Origin: WHTI01 sp963826105
Lineage (GTDB): Bacteria > Actinomycetota > CADDZG01 > WHSQ01
DNA length: 64,000 nucleotides
Direction of reading: 5' to 3'
NCBI GenBank assembly: GCA_963826105.1
Contig: CAWGWA010000006.1
Location: 186,001-250,000, forward strand
The position numbers were made by a program, and so were the translations under genes. Positions within the stretch are counted from its first letter, which is position 1. Every line of letters starts with the position of its first letter. Below are positions 25,800-33,040 of the stretch, one piece after another. Under the pieces are notes generated by a model, which was not told the origin of the DNA, made no database searches, and worked only from the letters and a program-made list of their open reading frames with translations.

Positions 25800-26996
25800 A
25801 TGTCCGTTCCCGATATATCTGCGGCAGAGATCGAGGCCGCCCTCCAACCCTTCGGTAAGAGCCGCACGCTGCCGGCTGCTGCCTACATCTCCGATGCCGT
25901 GCTCGACTGGGAGCGGGAGCACTTCTTCTCGGGCGGCTGGACCTGTGTCGGCCGCGCCTCGGATGTTGCCCCGGGTTCCTATACCGCGGTGACCGCCGGC
26001 AACGACTCGCTCGTTCTCTCGCGCGAGCCGGGAGGAAACCTCAAGGCGTTCTTCAACGTCTGTCGCCACCGGGGTCACGAGCTGCTGCCCTGCGGGTCGA
26101 GCGCGAGCGCCAAGGTCATCAAGTGCCCGTACCACGGGTGGACCTACGGGCTCGATGGCTCGCTCAAGGGAGCGCCCCACTTCTCCGACCAGCCCGACTT
26201 CGATCCCGCCGACTTCCCCTTGACCGAGGCGCGCACGCATGAGTGGGGCGGCTGGGTGTTCGTCAACGTCTCGGGTGATGCTCCCGAGTTCGATCGCTAC
26301 CTCGGCTCCCTCGCGGACACGATCGCTCCGTATCAGCCCGACCGTCTGGTGATCGCGGCGCGCGACGAGTACGTCGTCAAGTCGAACTGGAAGTCGATCA
26401 TCGAGAATTATCACGAGTGCTACCACTGCAACCACATCCATCCCGAACTGGTGCAGGTGTCCTCGCCCGACTCGGGACGCACCTGGTACCCCGACGGTGC
26501 GTGGGCCGGCGGCGACATGGAACTCCTCGACGGCATGCACACGATGTCGATGGACGGGCAGACCGGCGCCGCGAAGATGCTCCCCGGACTCGAGGGCAAG
26601 CAGCTGCGCGACGTCCTCTACTTCGAGCTGTTCCCGAATCTCTTGATCAGCCCGCACCCCGACTACATCCTCACGCACCGATTCGAACCGCTCGAGCCCG
26701 GCCTCACCAAGGTCGAGTGCCACTGGCTCTTCGATCCCGACGAGGTCGCAAGAGATGGATTCGATCCGTCCTACGCGGTCGACTTCTGGGACATCACCAA
26801 CAAGCAGGACTGGTCGGCAACCGAGGGCGTCCAGCGCGGCATGAACTCCAAGGGCTACACCCCCGGTCCCCTATCGAGCGTCGAGGAGACCGTGTACCAG
26901 GCGATCTACCTCGTCGCCTCGGGCTACAAGCACGGCCGCATCAACCTCGACGACCTCGCCAAACCCTCCGAGATCCTGGCCCGCCCCGACAGATAG
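25800..26996 (+). CDS. Rieske non-haem iron oxygenase, alpha subunit
   Basis: A strong AGGAGG precedes ATG 25800. The N-terminal Rieske domain binds a 2Fe-2S cluster through CRHRGHELLPC and CPYHGWTYGLDG (C-X-H ... C-X2-H). The catalytic domain carries ENYHECYHCNHIHPEL, supplying the two His ligands of the mononuclear iron, with Asp in the DFWDITNKQDW region as the likely third ligand. At 398 residues it is intact. The ENYHECYHC block is typical of the choline, glycine-betaine and carnitine monooxygenase branch rather than aromatic dioxygenases. No reductase partner is encoded nearby. Its last 339 bases recur at 29832-30170. Confidence 0.88.
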   Translation: MSVPDISAAEIEAALQPFGKSRTLPAAAYISDAVLDWEREHFFSGGWTCVGRASDVAPGSYTAVTAGNDSLVLSREPGGNLKAFFNVCRHRGHELLPCGSSASAKVIKCPYHGWTYGLDGSLKGAPHFSDQPDFDPADFPLTEARTHEWGGWVFVNVSGDAPEFDRYLGSLADTIAPYQPDRLVIAARDEYVVKSNWKSIIENYHECYHCNHIHPELVQVSSPDSGRTWYPDGAWAGGDMELLDGMHTMSMDGQTGAAKMLPGLEGKQLRDVLYFELFPNLLISPHPDYILTHRFEPLEPGLTKVECHWLFDPDEVARDGFDPSYAVDFWDITNKQDWSATEGVQRGMNSKGYTPGPLSSVEETVYQAIYLVASGYKHGRINLDDLAKPSEILARPDR

Positions 26997-27096
26997 AGGT
27001 GGGGAGGTGCGTGACCCGTAGGGGTCTGCGCAAAAACTTCCAAGTTCGCTGAAGTAGAGGCAACCTTTTCGTCCTCCTCAAGCGTTTAGGTTTTGC

Positions 27097-27159
27097 AGAG
27101 TCAGTTCGCAGCTGTCCTACAGAGTCAGTTCGCAGCTGTCCTACAGAGTCAGTTCGCAG
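27097..27159 (+). repeat. 24-bp tandem repeat, two full copies plus 15 bases
   Basis: Identical 24-bp units occupy 27097-27120 and 27121-27144. A third copy is cut after 15 bases at 27159, two bases before the sigma-factor ATG. Each unit contains CAGTTCGCAG. The repeats take the place of the ribosome-binding region and may be binding sites or a slippage tract. Confidence 0.85.
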
Positions 27160-27160
27160 G

Positions 27161-27715
27161 ATGAGTGATGAGCTTTTGAGGCGAACCGGAGGCGTGAGGA
27201 CGATTAATCGAGACGACTGGTTTGAGGACTTCTACTCACAGAACCACGACAGCCTCTTCAGGCTGGCATTCGTCATTCTGGGCAATGCATCCGATGCCGA
27301 AGAGGTGGTATCGGATGCATTTGTGAAGGCCCTAAGCAGCTGGCGATTGTTCTCTCGTGCTGAATTCCCACTCGCCTACGCGAGAAAAACAGTTATCAAC
27401 CTCTGCAAGTCAAGAGGCAGGAGTTCGGCTCGTGAGATGCGGAGACTCCAAGCGCTGTCCGCAATAAGTAAGGGCAGATCGAGTGCCTCCGACTCTGAAG
27501 TCTTGCGGCTCGACGTTTGGGAGGCTGTGCGACAGCTGCCACACAGACAGCGCGCGGCCGTCGTCCTGCGCTACTTGGAAGACTTGAGCGAGGTCCAGGT
27601 TGCGGATGTCATGGGATGCAGCGTGGGGGCCGTCAAGTCCCAACTCTCAAAAGCACGCCAGAAGCTGAGGCTGGCTCTCGCCAGTTCAATCGATAGGGAG
27701 GGGCAATGGATTTAG
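27161..27715 (+). CDS. ECF sigma factor (SigE-like RNA polymerase sigma-70 family)
   Basis: The 184-residue protein has region 2 (DDWFEDFYSQNHDSLFRLAF; GNASDAEEVVSDAFVKAL) and region 4 (VWEAVRQLPHRQRAAVVLRY; SEVQVADVMGCSVGAVKSQL), the two DNA-contacting parts of extracytoplasmic-function sigma factors. Region 2 includes AYARKTVINLCKSRGR, which contacts core polymerase and the -10 element. It is followed, with a 10-base overlap, by a single-span membrane protein in the place of an anti-sigma factor. Composition is less GC-rich than the Rieske gene. It belongs to the segment lying between the Rieske gene and its truncated repeat. Confidence 0.9.
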   Translation: MSDELLRRTGGVRTINRDDWFEDFYSQNHDSLFRLAFVILGNASDAEEVVSDAFVKALSSWRLFSRAEFPLAYARKTVINLCKSRGRSSAREMRRLQALSAISKGRSSASDSEVLRLDVWEAVRQLPHRQRAAVVLRYLEDLSEVQVADVMGCSVGAVKSQLSKARQKLRLALASSIDREGQWI

Positions 27716-28371
27716 ACCATCGCGTCACAGAGGCTCTCCAATGGGCCGGCGAAGAAGGGATGAAGGAGCTCAGAGCGAGTGCTGCAGGTAATCGGCGATC
27801 TGTTCTTTCTCGGGTGCGTCTGAGACGAAGAAATCTTCTGCTCGTGTCCACCGCAACTGCCGTGCTATTTGCGGGCGGGGTCGCATGGGCCTTTACATTC
27901 CAACCGCAGCAATCTATCCCCAGCGGCGGAAAGAGTGGCTACTTCATTGAAATGCCCCAAGACGTGGACGATAGTGGCGACCTTGTGGCCAGCACCAACC
28001 TGCCAGAAGGCACCGTGATATCCATCCAAGTGTCCGGGGGAACGGAGGGTGGTGGTGGCGCATTCGCCAAAGTGCGCGATGGAAAGGTGGTTCTCCGCGA
28101 GGGCCGTTGTCCCGAAGGCTTGCAAGAGAGCGAGATTCTTTCGGAGTTTGACCTCACGATTACAGTCCGGCCAGTCCTCAGCGATCAGCCAGTTCATTGT
28201 CCTCTCGGACAGGATTGTGAGTCCCTGAATCCTGCCCAGCCGCAGGAGGTTCTAGAGGAGCTGGGTCCACAATTCGAGCGATTGCGAGGAGATCAGGTAA
28301 CTCGCTTTCAGGGCAGCAACCAGATCCAGGTCAGCCAGCGCTATAAGCTTCCGACCTGCGTCGCTCGATAG
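27706..28371 (+). CDS. single-pass membrane protein, possible anti-sigma factor
   Basis: ATG 27706 sits behind GGGAGGGG. The 221-residue product has a roughly 45-residue cytoplasmic part (MDLDHRVTEALQWAGEEGMK ... RRSVLSRVRLRRR) and one membrane helix, NLLLVSTATAVLFAGGVAWA. An external domain of about 155 residues has three Cys-containing stretches (GRCPEG; VHCPLGQDCESLN; PTCVAR). The overlap with the sigma gene, the topology and the size fit a membrane anti-sigma or sensor partner. The N-part lacks the HXXXCXXC of zinc anti-sigma factors, so the role is inferred from position. Confidence 0.65.
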   Translation: MDLDHRVTEALQWAGEEGMKELRASAAGNRRSVLSRVRLRRRNLLLVSTATAVLFAGGVAWAFTFQPQQSIPSGGKSGYFIEMPQDVDDSGDLVASTNLPEGTVISIQVSGGTEGGGGAFAKVRDGKVVLREGRCPEGLQESEILSEFDLTITVRPVLSDQPVHCPLGQDCESLNPAQPQEVLEELGPQFERLRGDQVTRFQGSNQIQVSQRYKLPTCVAR

Positions 28372-28412
28372 TCGGGAATGAATGGCTTGCCGGACTCGTC
28401 ACAAGAAACCAA

Positions 28413-28910
28413 TCACCCAATACTGTAGGCAGCTACAAACTCACCGGTTGCTGCGTCGATGATCACATTCAGCTCGGTCGCCGCACATTCCTGGGTCTTC
28501 GCATCATCGGTCGTCTCGTCTGTGATCGGGCCGTAGATGGGTATGCAAACGCCCGCGTAAGTGACGATCCAGGTGGGCGCTTCCTTGCGAACAACCTGTG
28601 AACTGGTGAAAAGCGCAAGCGTTGCGGTTGCTGAGGTCGCATCGGCCCGGCCCTCTTCGGCCCAAGCTATCGCTAAGGCCTCCTCAGCGGTAGTGGTCGC
28701 CTTCAGGCTCGAAGGGGGCGGTTCCAAGAGGATATCCATACCTTCAACGTAGACCGGGTCCTCCAACTCGGTGACGGTGGCGGGAGGAGGAGGTGGGCTA
28801 TCTTCTCCACCATTGGATGCTGCAAGTCCGAGTTGGACTATAGGTAGACCGAGCATGACAATGGCTGCACCCGCAGTTAGGCCTCGGCGAAGCATCTTGC
28901 TAGCAAGCAT
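28413..28910 (-). CDS. exported protein of unknown function, PepSY-like C-terminus
   Basis: The product has a signal peptide (LTAGAAIVMLGLPIVQLGLAAS), a Pro-rich linker (EDSPPPPPATVTELEDP) and a small domain. That domain ends in APTWIVTYAGVCIPIYGPIT and ELNVIIDAATGEFVAAYSIG, a pattern seen in PepSY-type domains that inhibit or chaperone secreted proteins. Two Cys residues (GVCIP, QECAA) may pair. It is 165 residues long. It converges with the presumed anti-sigma gene and shares orientation with the next exported protein (28935-29786). A role in the sigma system's regulon is a guess from position only. Confidence 0.55.
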   Translation of the reverse strand: MLASKMLRRGLTAGAAIVMLGLPIVQLGLAASNGGEDSPPPPPATVTELEDPVYVEGMDILLEPPPSSLKATTTAEEALAIAWAEEGRADATSATATLALFTSSQVVRKEAPTWIVTYAGVCIPIYGPITDETTDDAKTQECAATELNVIIDAATGEFVAAYSIG

Positions 28911-28934
28911 CTACCCCTCCACAGTCAAGGGACC

Positions 28935-29786
28935 TTAACAATTGTGGTTGACGGGATCGGTCCAGATCTCGAACTGAGTGCTGGAGTCAACTCCGTTGAT
29001 GTGATACCAGCATCGATCAGGCTGTTGAGTGCCCGTCCAGTTCAATGACGTCCACGTGTTAGATGAGTCCTTCTCCGCCACACTGGAAAAGACGGTGCGA
29101 GACCCGGTTAATCCCGGCATATCCGTCTGACTGTCCAAGACTTCGCCAGCGAAATGTGCTTCCACGTTACTCGACCAAGCCACTAATGGATCGAAGGGAG
29201 TGACCGGGCAGACATTGTCCTGGTTGCAGGGAGGCGTTTCGCTGAAGCTCTTGTATAGGTGAATGTATCCATCGGAAGCTTCACGTGTGGCCGTGAAGTT
29301 GATGGATGTTCCCAGTGGCGGGGAGCCCCAATACCCTGTGTAATGAAAGTGCATCGAATCACGCTTCCATTGCCAGAAGTAACGGCGTCTCTTCCCATTC
29401 GTCGGGTCGTATCGTGTGACATATCCAACTTGAGCCCATCCATCGCTGCCGTTAGTCAGCATCACCCACGCCAACGACTGCGTTTCGCCCGGCTGCGTGG
29501 AGCCTGTCTGAGTGCAGGTGTCTGCATCCCGAATGATGATGTTTGCGCGGGCGCCCTTCAGATTGAAACTCGGGTTTACCTTCTTCCCTGTGTGGTGATA
29601 GTCGGTTGTGCCGCAATTGCTCACAGCAGCTGTGGAAGTGCCTAGTGGCCACAACGCCAACCAGAATGAACAAAGCAGAAGAACGATGCCACGCTCTGAA
29701 TTGGTCCAACCCACCCTTGAGCCCCTCCTTGAACTCCGAAGGACGTTCCCCCCACCGGAACCAAAATGGCTTTTCCCTGAACGCAT
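28935..29786 (-). CDS. exported protein of unknown function
   Basis: From ATG 29786 (MRSGKSHFGSGGGNVLRSSR) the product has a hydrophobic segment GIVLLLCSFWLALWPLGTST ending in AAVSNCG, probably a signal peptide. The mature part, about 220 residues, is rich in Trp, Tyr, Asn and Thr (WVMLTNGSDGWAQVGYVTRY; RRYFWQWKRDSMHFHYTGYW; SSNTWTSLNWTGTQQPDRCW), which suggests an extracellular beta-sandwich or carbohydrate-contacting surface. Cys residues are spaced for disulphides. No known family is recognised. A longer frame to 29897 is an artefact of the Rieske fragment on the other strand. Confidence 0.55.
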   Translation of the reverse strand: MRSGKSHFGSGGGNVLRSSRRGSRVGWTNSERGIVLLLCSFWLALWPLGTSTAAVSNCGTTDYHHTGKKVNPSFNLKGARANIIIRDADTCTQTGSTQPGETQSLAWVMLTNGSDGWAQVGYVTRYDPTNGKRRRYFWQWKRDSMHFHYTGYWGSPPLGTSINFTATREASDGYIHLYKSFSETPPCNQDNVCPVTPFDPLVAWSSNVEAHFAGEVLDSQTDMPGLTGSRTVFSSVAEKDSSNTWTSLNWTGTQQPDRCWYHINGVDSSTQFEIWTDPVNHNC

Positions 29787-29831
29787 GATGCTCCCCCTCA
29801 GACGTGAAGTCAATATGCTGTTATCCACGGG

Positions 29832-30170
29832 CCCGACTACATCCTGACGCACCGCTTCGAGCCGCTCGAGCCCGGACTCACCAAGGTCGAATGCCACTGG
29901 CTCTTCAATCCCGAGGAGGTCGCAAGGGATGGTTTCGATGCGTCCTACGCGGTCGACTTCTGGGACATCACTAACAAGCAGGACTGGTCGGCGACCGAGG
30001 GCGTACAGCGCGGCATGAACTCCAAGGGCTACACGCCCGGTCCCCTATCGAGCGTCGAGGAGACGGTGTACCAGGCGATCTACCTCGTCGCCTCGGGCTA
30101 CAAACACGGCCGCATCAACCTCGACGACCTCTCCAAACCCTCCGAGATCCTGGCCCGCCCCGACAACTAG
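29832..30170 (+). pseudogene. truncated second copy of the Rieske oxygenase 3' end
   Basis: The frame reads PDYILTHRFEPLEPGLTKVE, CHWLFNPEEVARDGFDASYA and VDFWDITNKQDWSATEGVQR, on to KPSEILARPDN and TAG 30170. It matches residues of the Rieske gene ending at 26996 almost word for word, with a few substitutions (D to N, D to E, P to A, A to S). The Rieske domain, the His ligands and any start codon are missing. Differences fall mostly at third codon positions, so the two copies diverged while under selection. This looks like the remnant of a paralogous gene whose 5' part was replaced by the sigma-factor segment. Confidence 0.85.
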
Positions 30171-30178
30171 AACTTCTC

Positions 30179-30215
30179 TTCCACACCAGTCGTCCTATAG
30201 CCGACTCACATGGAA
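30179..30215. repeat. dispersed palindromic element, copy 1
   Basis: TTCCA ... AGTCG-N9-CGACT ... TGGAA forms a two-step hairpin. A 24-base core including the loop (30185-30208) is shared, apart from ends, with copy 3 at 47611-47651. It lies just after the Rieske fragment and overlaps the first possible ATG (30210) of the next gene. Confidence 0.7.
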
Positions 30216-30224
30216 AACAAGTCG

Positions 30225-30901
30225 ATGCGAAGAGCCACTCTCGCCGTACTGACCCTTGCGTTGGGGGCAGGAATCTTCGCGGCCTGCTCGTCGCTGCCCT
30301 TCGCTCCTCCATCGTCCAAACCTTCGCCAACCAGCGTCAGCGAAGGTGACACCGTGCGCGCCTTCTTCACGTTCGGGGATGCGGAGCCCTACGAGAGTGA
30401 GGCGTACGTAGGCGCCGAGAGGGCCGTGCCGAAGGATGCCGGAGTCGAGGAGCGGCTCAGGATCGTGTTGCAGGAACTCGTCAAGGGTCCGACTTCGAGA
30501 AGGAGCGGCTCGAGGGGTTGGCTTCGTGGTTCTCTGACGAGACTGCCGGACTAGTGAGGAAGGTAGTGGTGGTCGACGGAAAGGCTCGGGTCGACTTCAG
30601 GGACTTCCGGATGATCATCCCCAATGTGGGGACCAGCAGCGGTGGGATCTCCTTCCAGTTCTCCTTGAACCTCACCGTCTTCCAGTTCCCAGATATCCGA
30701 CAGGTCAGCTACTCGATCGAGGGAAACTGCGCTTCCTACTGGAAGGTCCTCCAAGTCGAGGTCTGCCGCCCCGTCACTAGAGAGAGCATGGGAAAAAGGC
30801 TGGAACTCACTCGACTAGAAGAGGGGCCCCGGAGGGCCCCTCTTTGTTCAATTCGGATCGGGCTCAGTCGCCGGCGTTCTTGTAGGTGTATTCGACCCTG
30901 A
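30225..30901 (+). CDS. GerMN-domain lipoprotein, frame-shifted
   Basis: The N-terminus MRRATLAVLTLALGAGIFAACSS is a lipoprotein signal (A-A-C). A GerMN-type domain follows: RAVPKDAGVEERLRIVLQEL, VKGPT, then after a missing base near 30490 FEKERLEGLASWFSDET, VVVVDGKARVDFRDF and SLNLTVFQFPDIRQVSYSIE. This domain is found in GerM and in actinobacterial LpqB-like proteins at the cell surface. The visible stop at 30901 lies beyond a terminator, so the true end is probably nearer 30780-30818 in another frame. ATG 30225 is preferred over ATG 30210, which lies inside a palindromic repeat. Confidence 0.65.
30819..30847. terminator. intrinsic terminator, probably bidirectional
   Basis: AGAGGGGCCC, a 4-base loop and GGGCCCCTCT are followed by TTGTT. 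It sits between the convergent GerMN and exported-protein genes. Confidence 0.8.
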
Positions 30902-31481
30902 CCCCATGGAAGTAGCCGCTGTCGTTGGGGCAAGCCCCGATCATGTAGGCGTAGATCGCGTTCTTGACCTTCTGAAGGCCGGGGACGATGTTGACCGAGC
31001 TGCTGGTCGGTACATCAGTATCGTCAAGCGGATTAACGACCCCGAGGGATTCGCCGGTCCCCGTAGCGACTTCCTGGCGAACGATCTCTCCGTAGAAATC
31101 ACCCGCCGCTCCACTTCGGTAGTAGAAGTCGACCCAGGTGATCTTCGCTCCCTGCGGAAGATGGATGCCTGCGTTGAAACACGCGGCCGGGTCGGTACTG
31201 GTCAACTCGGCGCCAATCCAACTATTGAAGTAGTCGGTGAGAACGTGGTCCGGAGTGAAGTCGCTCGGCGACAGGGTGTACCAACCGGTCCTGGTGTCGG
31301 GGTACTTGTACTTGTTGGATACGAGCGGGTCCCGAGGTGTTTCGGCTCGGTTGGTGACGCCCTGCTGGTTGGAGCTCTTCGGTGGCTGGTTGCTCCTCGT
31401 AGCAGCGAACACCGCACCCGCGAAGACGATCACCGCCACCGAAACCGCGGCGAAGATCAACGTTCTACGCGCTCGAATCAT
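30864..31481 (-). CDS. exported protein of unknown function
   Basis: The 205-residue product starts with a signal or anchor segment, RRTLIFAAVSVAVIVFAGAVFA, and a short Asn/Pro/Gln-rich linker. The rest is a compact domain rich in aromatic and beta-type sequence (GWYTLSPSDFTPDHVLTDYF; ITWVDFYYRSGAAGDFYGEI; IYAYMIGACPNDSGYFHGVR). Two Cys (AACFN, GACPN) could form one disulphide. No family is recognised. It lies downstream of the Tad pilus operon in the same direction but is separated from it by the second palindromic element, so it is probably an independent unit. Confidence 0.6.
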   Translation of the reverse strand: MIRARRTLIFAAVSVAVIVFAGAVFAATRSNQPPKSSNQQGVTNRAETPRDPLVSNKYKYPDTRTGWYTLSPSDFTPDHVLTDYFNSWIGAELTSTDPAACFNAGIHLPQGAKITWVDFYYRSGAAGDFYGEIVRQEVATGTGESLGVVNPLDDTDVPTSSSVNIVPGLQKVKNAIYAYMIGACPNDSGYFHGVRVEYTYKNAGD

Positions 31482-31564
31482 CAGACTCCCCCATCTGCTC
31501 CCAGGGGGAGCTCAGTTGACTGGAAACCTGAGTATGGGCGCCCCCAAGAGGCAAAACAAGACGC

Positions 31565-31613
31565 CACTATTTCCACTCCACTCGTCGTAGAGACGACTCA
31601 AGTGGAAATAGTG
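31565..31613. repeat. dispersed palindromic element, copy 2
   Basis: Perfect 12-bp arms CACTATTTCCAC / GTGGAAATAGTG enclose an inner GTCG ... CGAC hairpin. It lies 5 bases after the tadG-like stop and may also end that transcript. It is the most diverged of the three copies. Confidence 0.65.
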
Positions 31614-31618
31614 AGCGA

Positions 31619-32029
31619 TCACTCTCCGGCGATCGGCTCCGCTCTTGACTCCACGGCGACCGGTAGCTCCCCGATCCCGATCAGACTCAAGAAGGATGTC
31701 TTGACTTCACTTCGCAGGACGATCTGGACGGATGAGCCATCGATCGTGAACGTAGCGCTCACGGGAATTCCCCTGAGATTCAGAGATCCTTCAGCCGCCA
31801 GTCGGGCTTGTCTCTCGTCGAGCATGACATCGCGCCCAGTCGAGTTGTAGTAGACGGACACATCCAACTGAGAGGCGCCGGCTTGCGCGGCAGCGTCGGC
31901 GGCGTTCTGAAGACTGCGCCGAAAGATGAATGCTCGGGTTCCATCGACCGCCACGCCAGCGACCGCAAAGCACAGGACCATGAGCCCCATCACCAACACT
32001 GTGGACTGACCTCGTTCAGAGGTGATCAT
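31619..32029 (-). CDS. TadG/TadE-like pilus assembly protein
   Basis: The N-terminus ERGQSTVLVMGLMVLCFAVA is a prepilin-like membrane segment with the Glu that marks Tad pseudopilins, followed by SLQNAADAAAQAGASQLD, the typical TadG motif. The 136-residue length is short for TadG, matching the minor pseudopilin form common in actinobacteria. The ATG overlaps the previous gene by 4 bases. It is the last gene of the Tad operon. The mature protein would lie outside the membrane, anchored by its N-terminal helix, helping to assemble Flp pili. Confidence 0.75.
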   Translation of the reverse strand: MITSERGQSTVLVMGLMVLCFAVAGVAVDGTRAFIFRRSLQNAADAAAQAGASQLDVSVYYNSTGRDVMLDERQARLAAEGSLNLRGIPVSATFTIDGSSVQIVLRSEVKTSFLSLIGIGELPVAVESRAEPIAGE

Positions 32030-32448
32030 TCACGGCTCCGATAGGGATCGATCCGCGTTACGTGAGACGCCCGAACCCAAACGGATGGTCCCGATGTCGA
32101 ACCGATCAAGGGAGCTGTCACGACGCTGACCGGATAACCGACCTGGATCTCTACGACTCCTCCTCGCCTGAAGCCAGGGTCGATGGAATACGTCACCTCC
32201 GCCAAGGAGGGGTCGAGGCCCTGATCGACGAGAGCCGCGGTCACTGCGGCATCGATCGCTCGTCGGCCCTCTTCCAGGGAAATGGAGCGAGCTGCGTCGG
32301 CTCCCGCTTCCCGTACCGCGGCCGTCGTGCCCAGCGCTCCACGGTGCAGTTCGGCCAGCACGCCCAGCGCCCAAATCAACGGGATGATCAGCAGCAGCCC
32401 GAGGAGAATCGTCTCCATCATTGCTTGCCCACGCTCGGTCGGCTTCAT
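32026..32448 (-). CDS. TadE-like minor pseudopilin
   Basis: ERGQAMMETILLGLLLIIPLIWALGVLAEL is the classic TadE N-terminus: a Gly-Gln/Ala-X4-Glu prepilin segment followed by a long hydrophobic helix. TTAAVREAGADAARSIS follows. The protein is 140 residues, of normal length. It is coupled by 4-base overlaps to genes on both sides. TadE-type proteins are processed by the Tad prepilin peptidase and needed for pilus assembly. No TadV peptidase gene lies in this window. Confidence 0.78.
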   Translation of the reverse strand: MKPTERGQAMMETILLGLLLIIPLIWALGVLAELHRGALGTTAAVREAGADAARSISLEEGRRAIDAAVTAALVDQGLDPSLAEVTYSIDPGFRRGGVVEIQVGYPVSVVTAPLIGSTSGPSVWVRASHVTRIDPYRSRE

Positions 32449-32831
32449 GGAACGGCGGACTCCCGCGACGACGTCGACCTGGCGCTTATCTGGATCGGGA
32501 AGGGAACTGGTCCGATCCCACGTGCTTTGCCGCTGACCAGAACCGTGATCGTCTCCCGGGATCCAGAAACAGACGTCACGACATCGACATCGAGATCCTC
32601 GACCAAGCGACCGGTCGCCCGCCTGACAGTTGCTGTTGCGATCGCTTCTGCCTCGCTAGTGGTTCTGCCCAGCTCGATAGCTGCACGAGAACCCTCGTGC
32701 GCCGATGCCATGAGAACATTCCGCGCATAGAGGGTGAACGTGATCTCAATCACCCCGAGCACAAGGAACATGACCACCAGCATCGAGAAGATCGACTCAA
32801 CCGCGGCCGATCCCTCTTGTCGTTTCAGCAT
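32445..32831 (-). CDS. second TadE-like minor pseudopilin
   Basis: The start is taken at ATG 32831 (MLKRQEGSAAVESIFSMLVV), which gives the prepilin-like EGSAAVE motif and a membrane helix MLVVMFLVLGVIEITFTLYA. NVLMASAHEGSRAAIELGRT follows, the standard TadE continuation. The longer frame to 32948 adds an Arg-rich segment with no family match. The mature region, about 90 residues, is rich in Val and Thr strands. Paired TadE-like genes with overlapping stops are common in actinobacterial Tad loci. Confidence 0.75.
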   Translation of the reverse strand: MLKRQEGSAAVESIFSMLVVMFLVLGVIEITFTLYARNVLMASAHEGSRAAIELGRTTSEAEAIATATVRRATGRLVEDLDVDVVTSVSGSRETITVLVSGKARGIGPVPFPIQISARSTSSRESAVP

Positions 32832-33013
32832 CCGAGATCGCCGCAGACGGACGACAGAGCACCTTCGACGATGGCAACGAGTCGCTCGCGGGCCACTCCC
32901 CAAATCGCCACTACTAGAGCGCTCGTCATCAAAACGATCAAAACCCACCCGGGAACGTCTCCCGACTTATCCTCGTACCGACCGCGGTTCCAATCCCACG
33001 TGCGAAGGAACAC
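32825..33013 (-). CDS. small membrane protein of the Tad locus (possible Flp-type subunit)
   Basis: The 62-residue product has one membrane helix (GWVLIVLMTSALVVAIWGVA) and a short tail, RERLVAIVEGALSSVCGDLG. Its place between tadC and the tadE genes, its size and its single helix near the N-terminus fit the Flp pilin or the small protein often found there. However, the canonical Flp Glu-Tyr at the start of the helix is absent, so pilin identity is doubtful. Its stop overlaps the next start by 7 bases. Confidence 0.5.
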   Translation of the reverse strand: MFLRTWDWNRGRYEDKSGDVPGWVLIVLMTSALVVAIWGVARERLVAIVEGALSSVCGDLGC

Positions 33014-33040
33014 ATCTACCTCCTCTCCGAGTTCGACTTT

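Noticed and set aside
27097..27159. Short direct repeats considered as a CRISPR array
   Set aside because: The units are strictly adjacent with no spacers, there are only two full copies, and no cas genes are present. No CRISPR array was seen anywhere in the window.
26997..30178. The sigma-factor segment as an insertion sequence or transposon
   Set aside because: There is no transposase or integrase, no terminal inverted repeats and no short target duplications. Only the long Rieske-derived direct repeats flank it, so homologous rearrangement is more likely.
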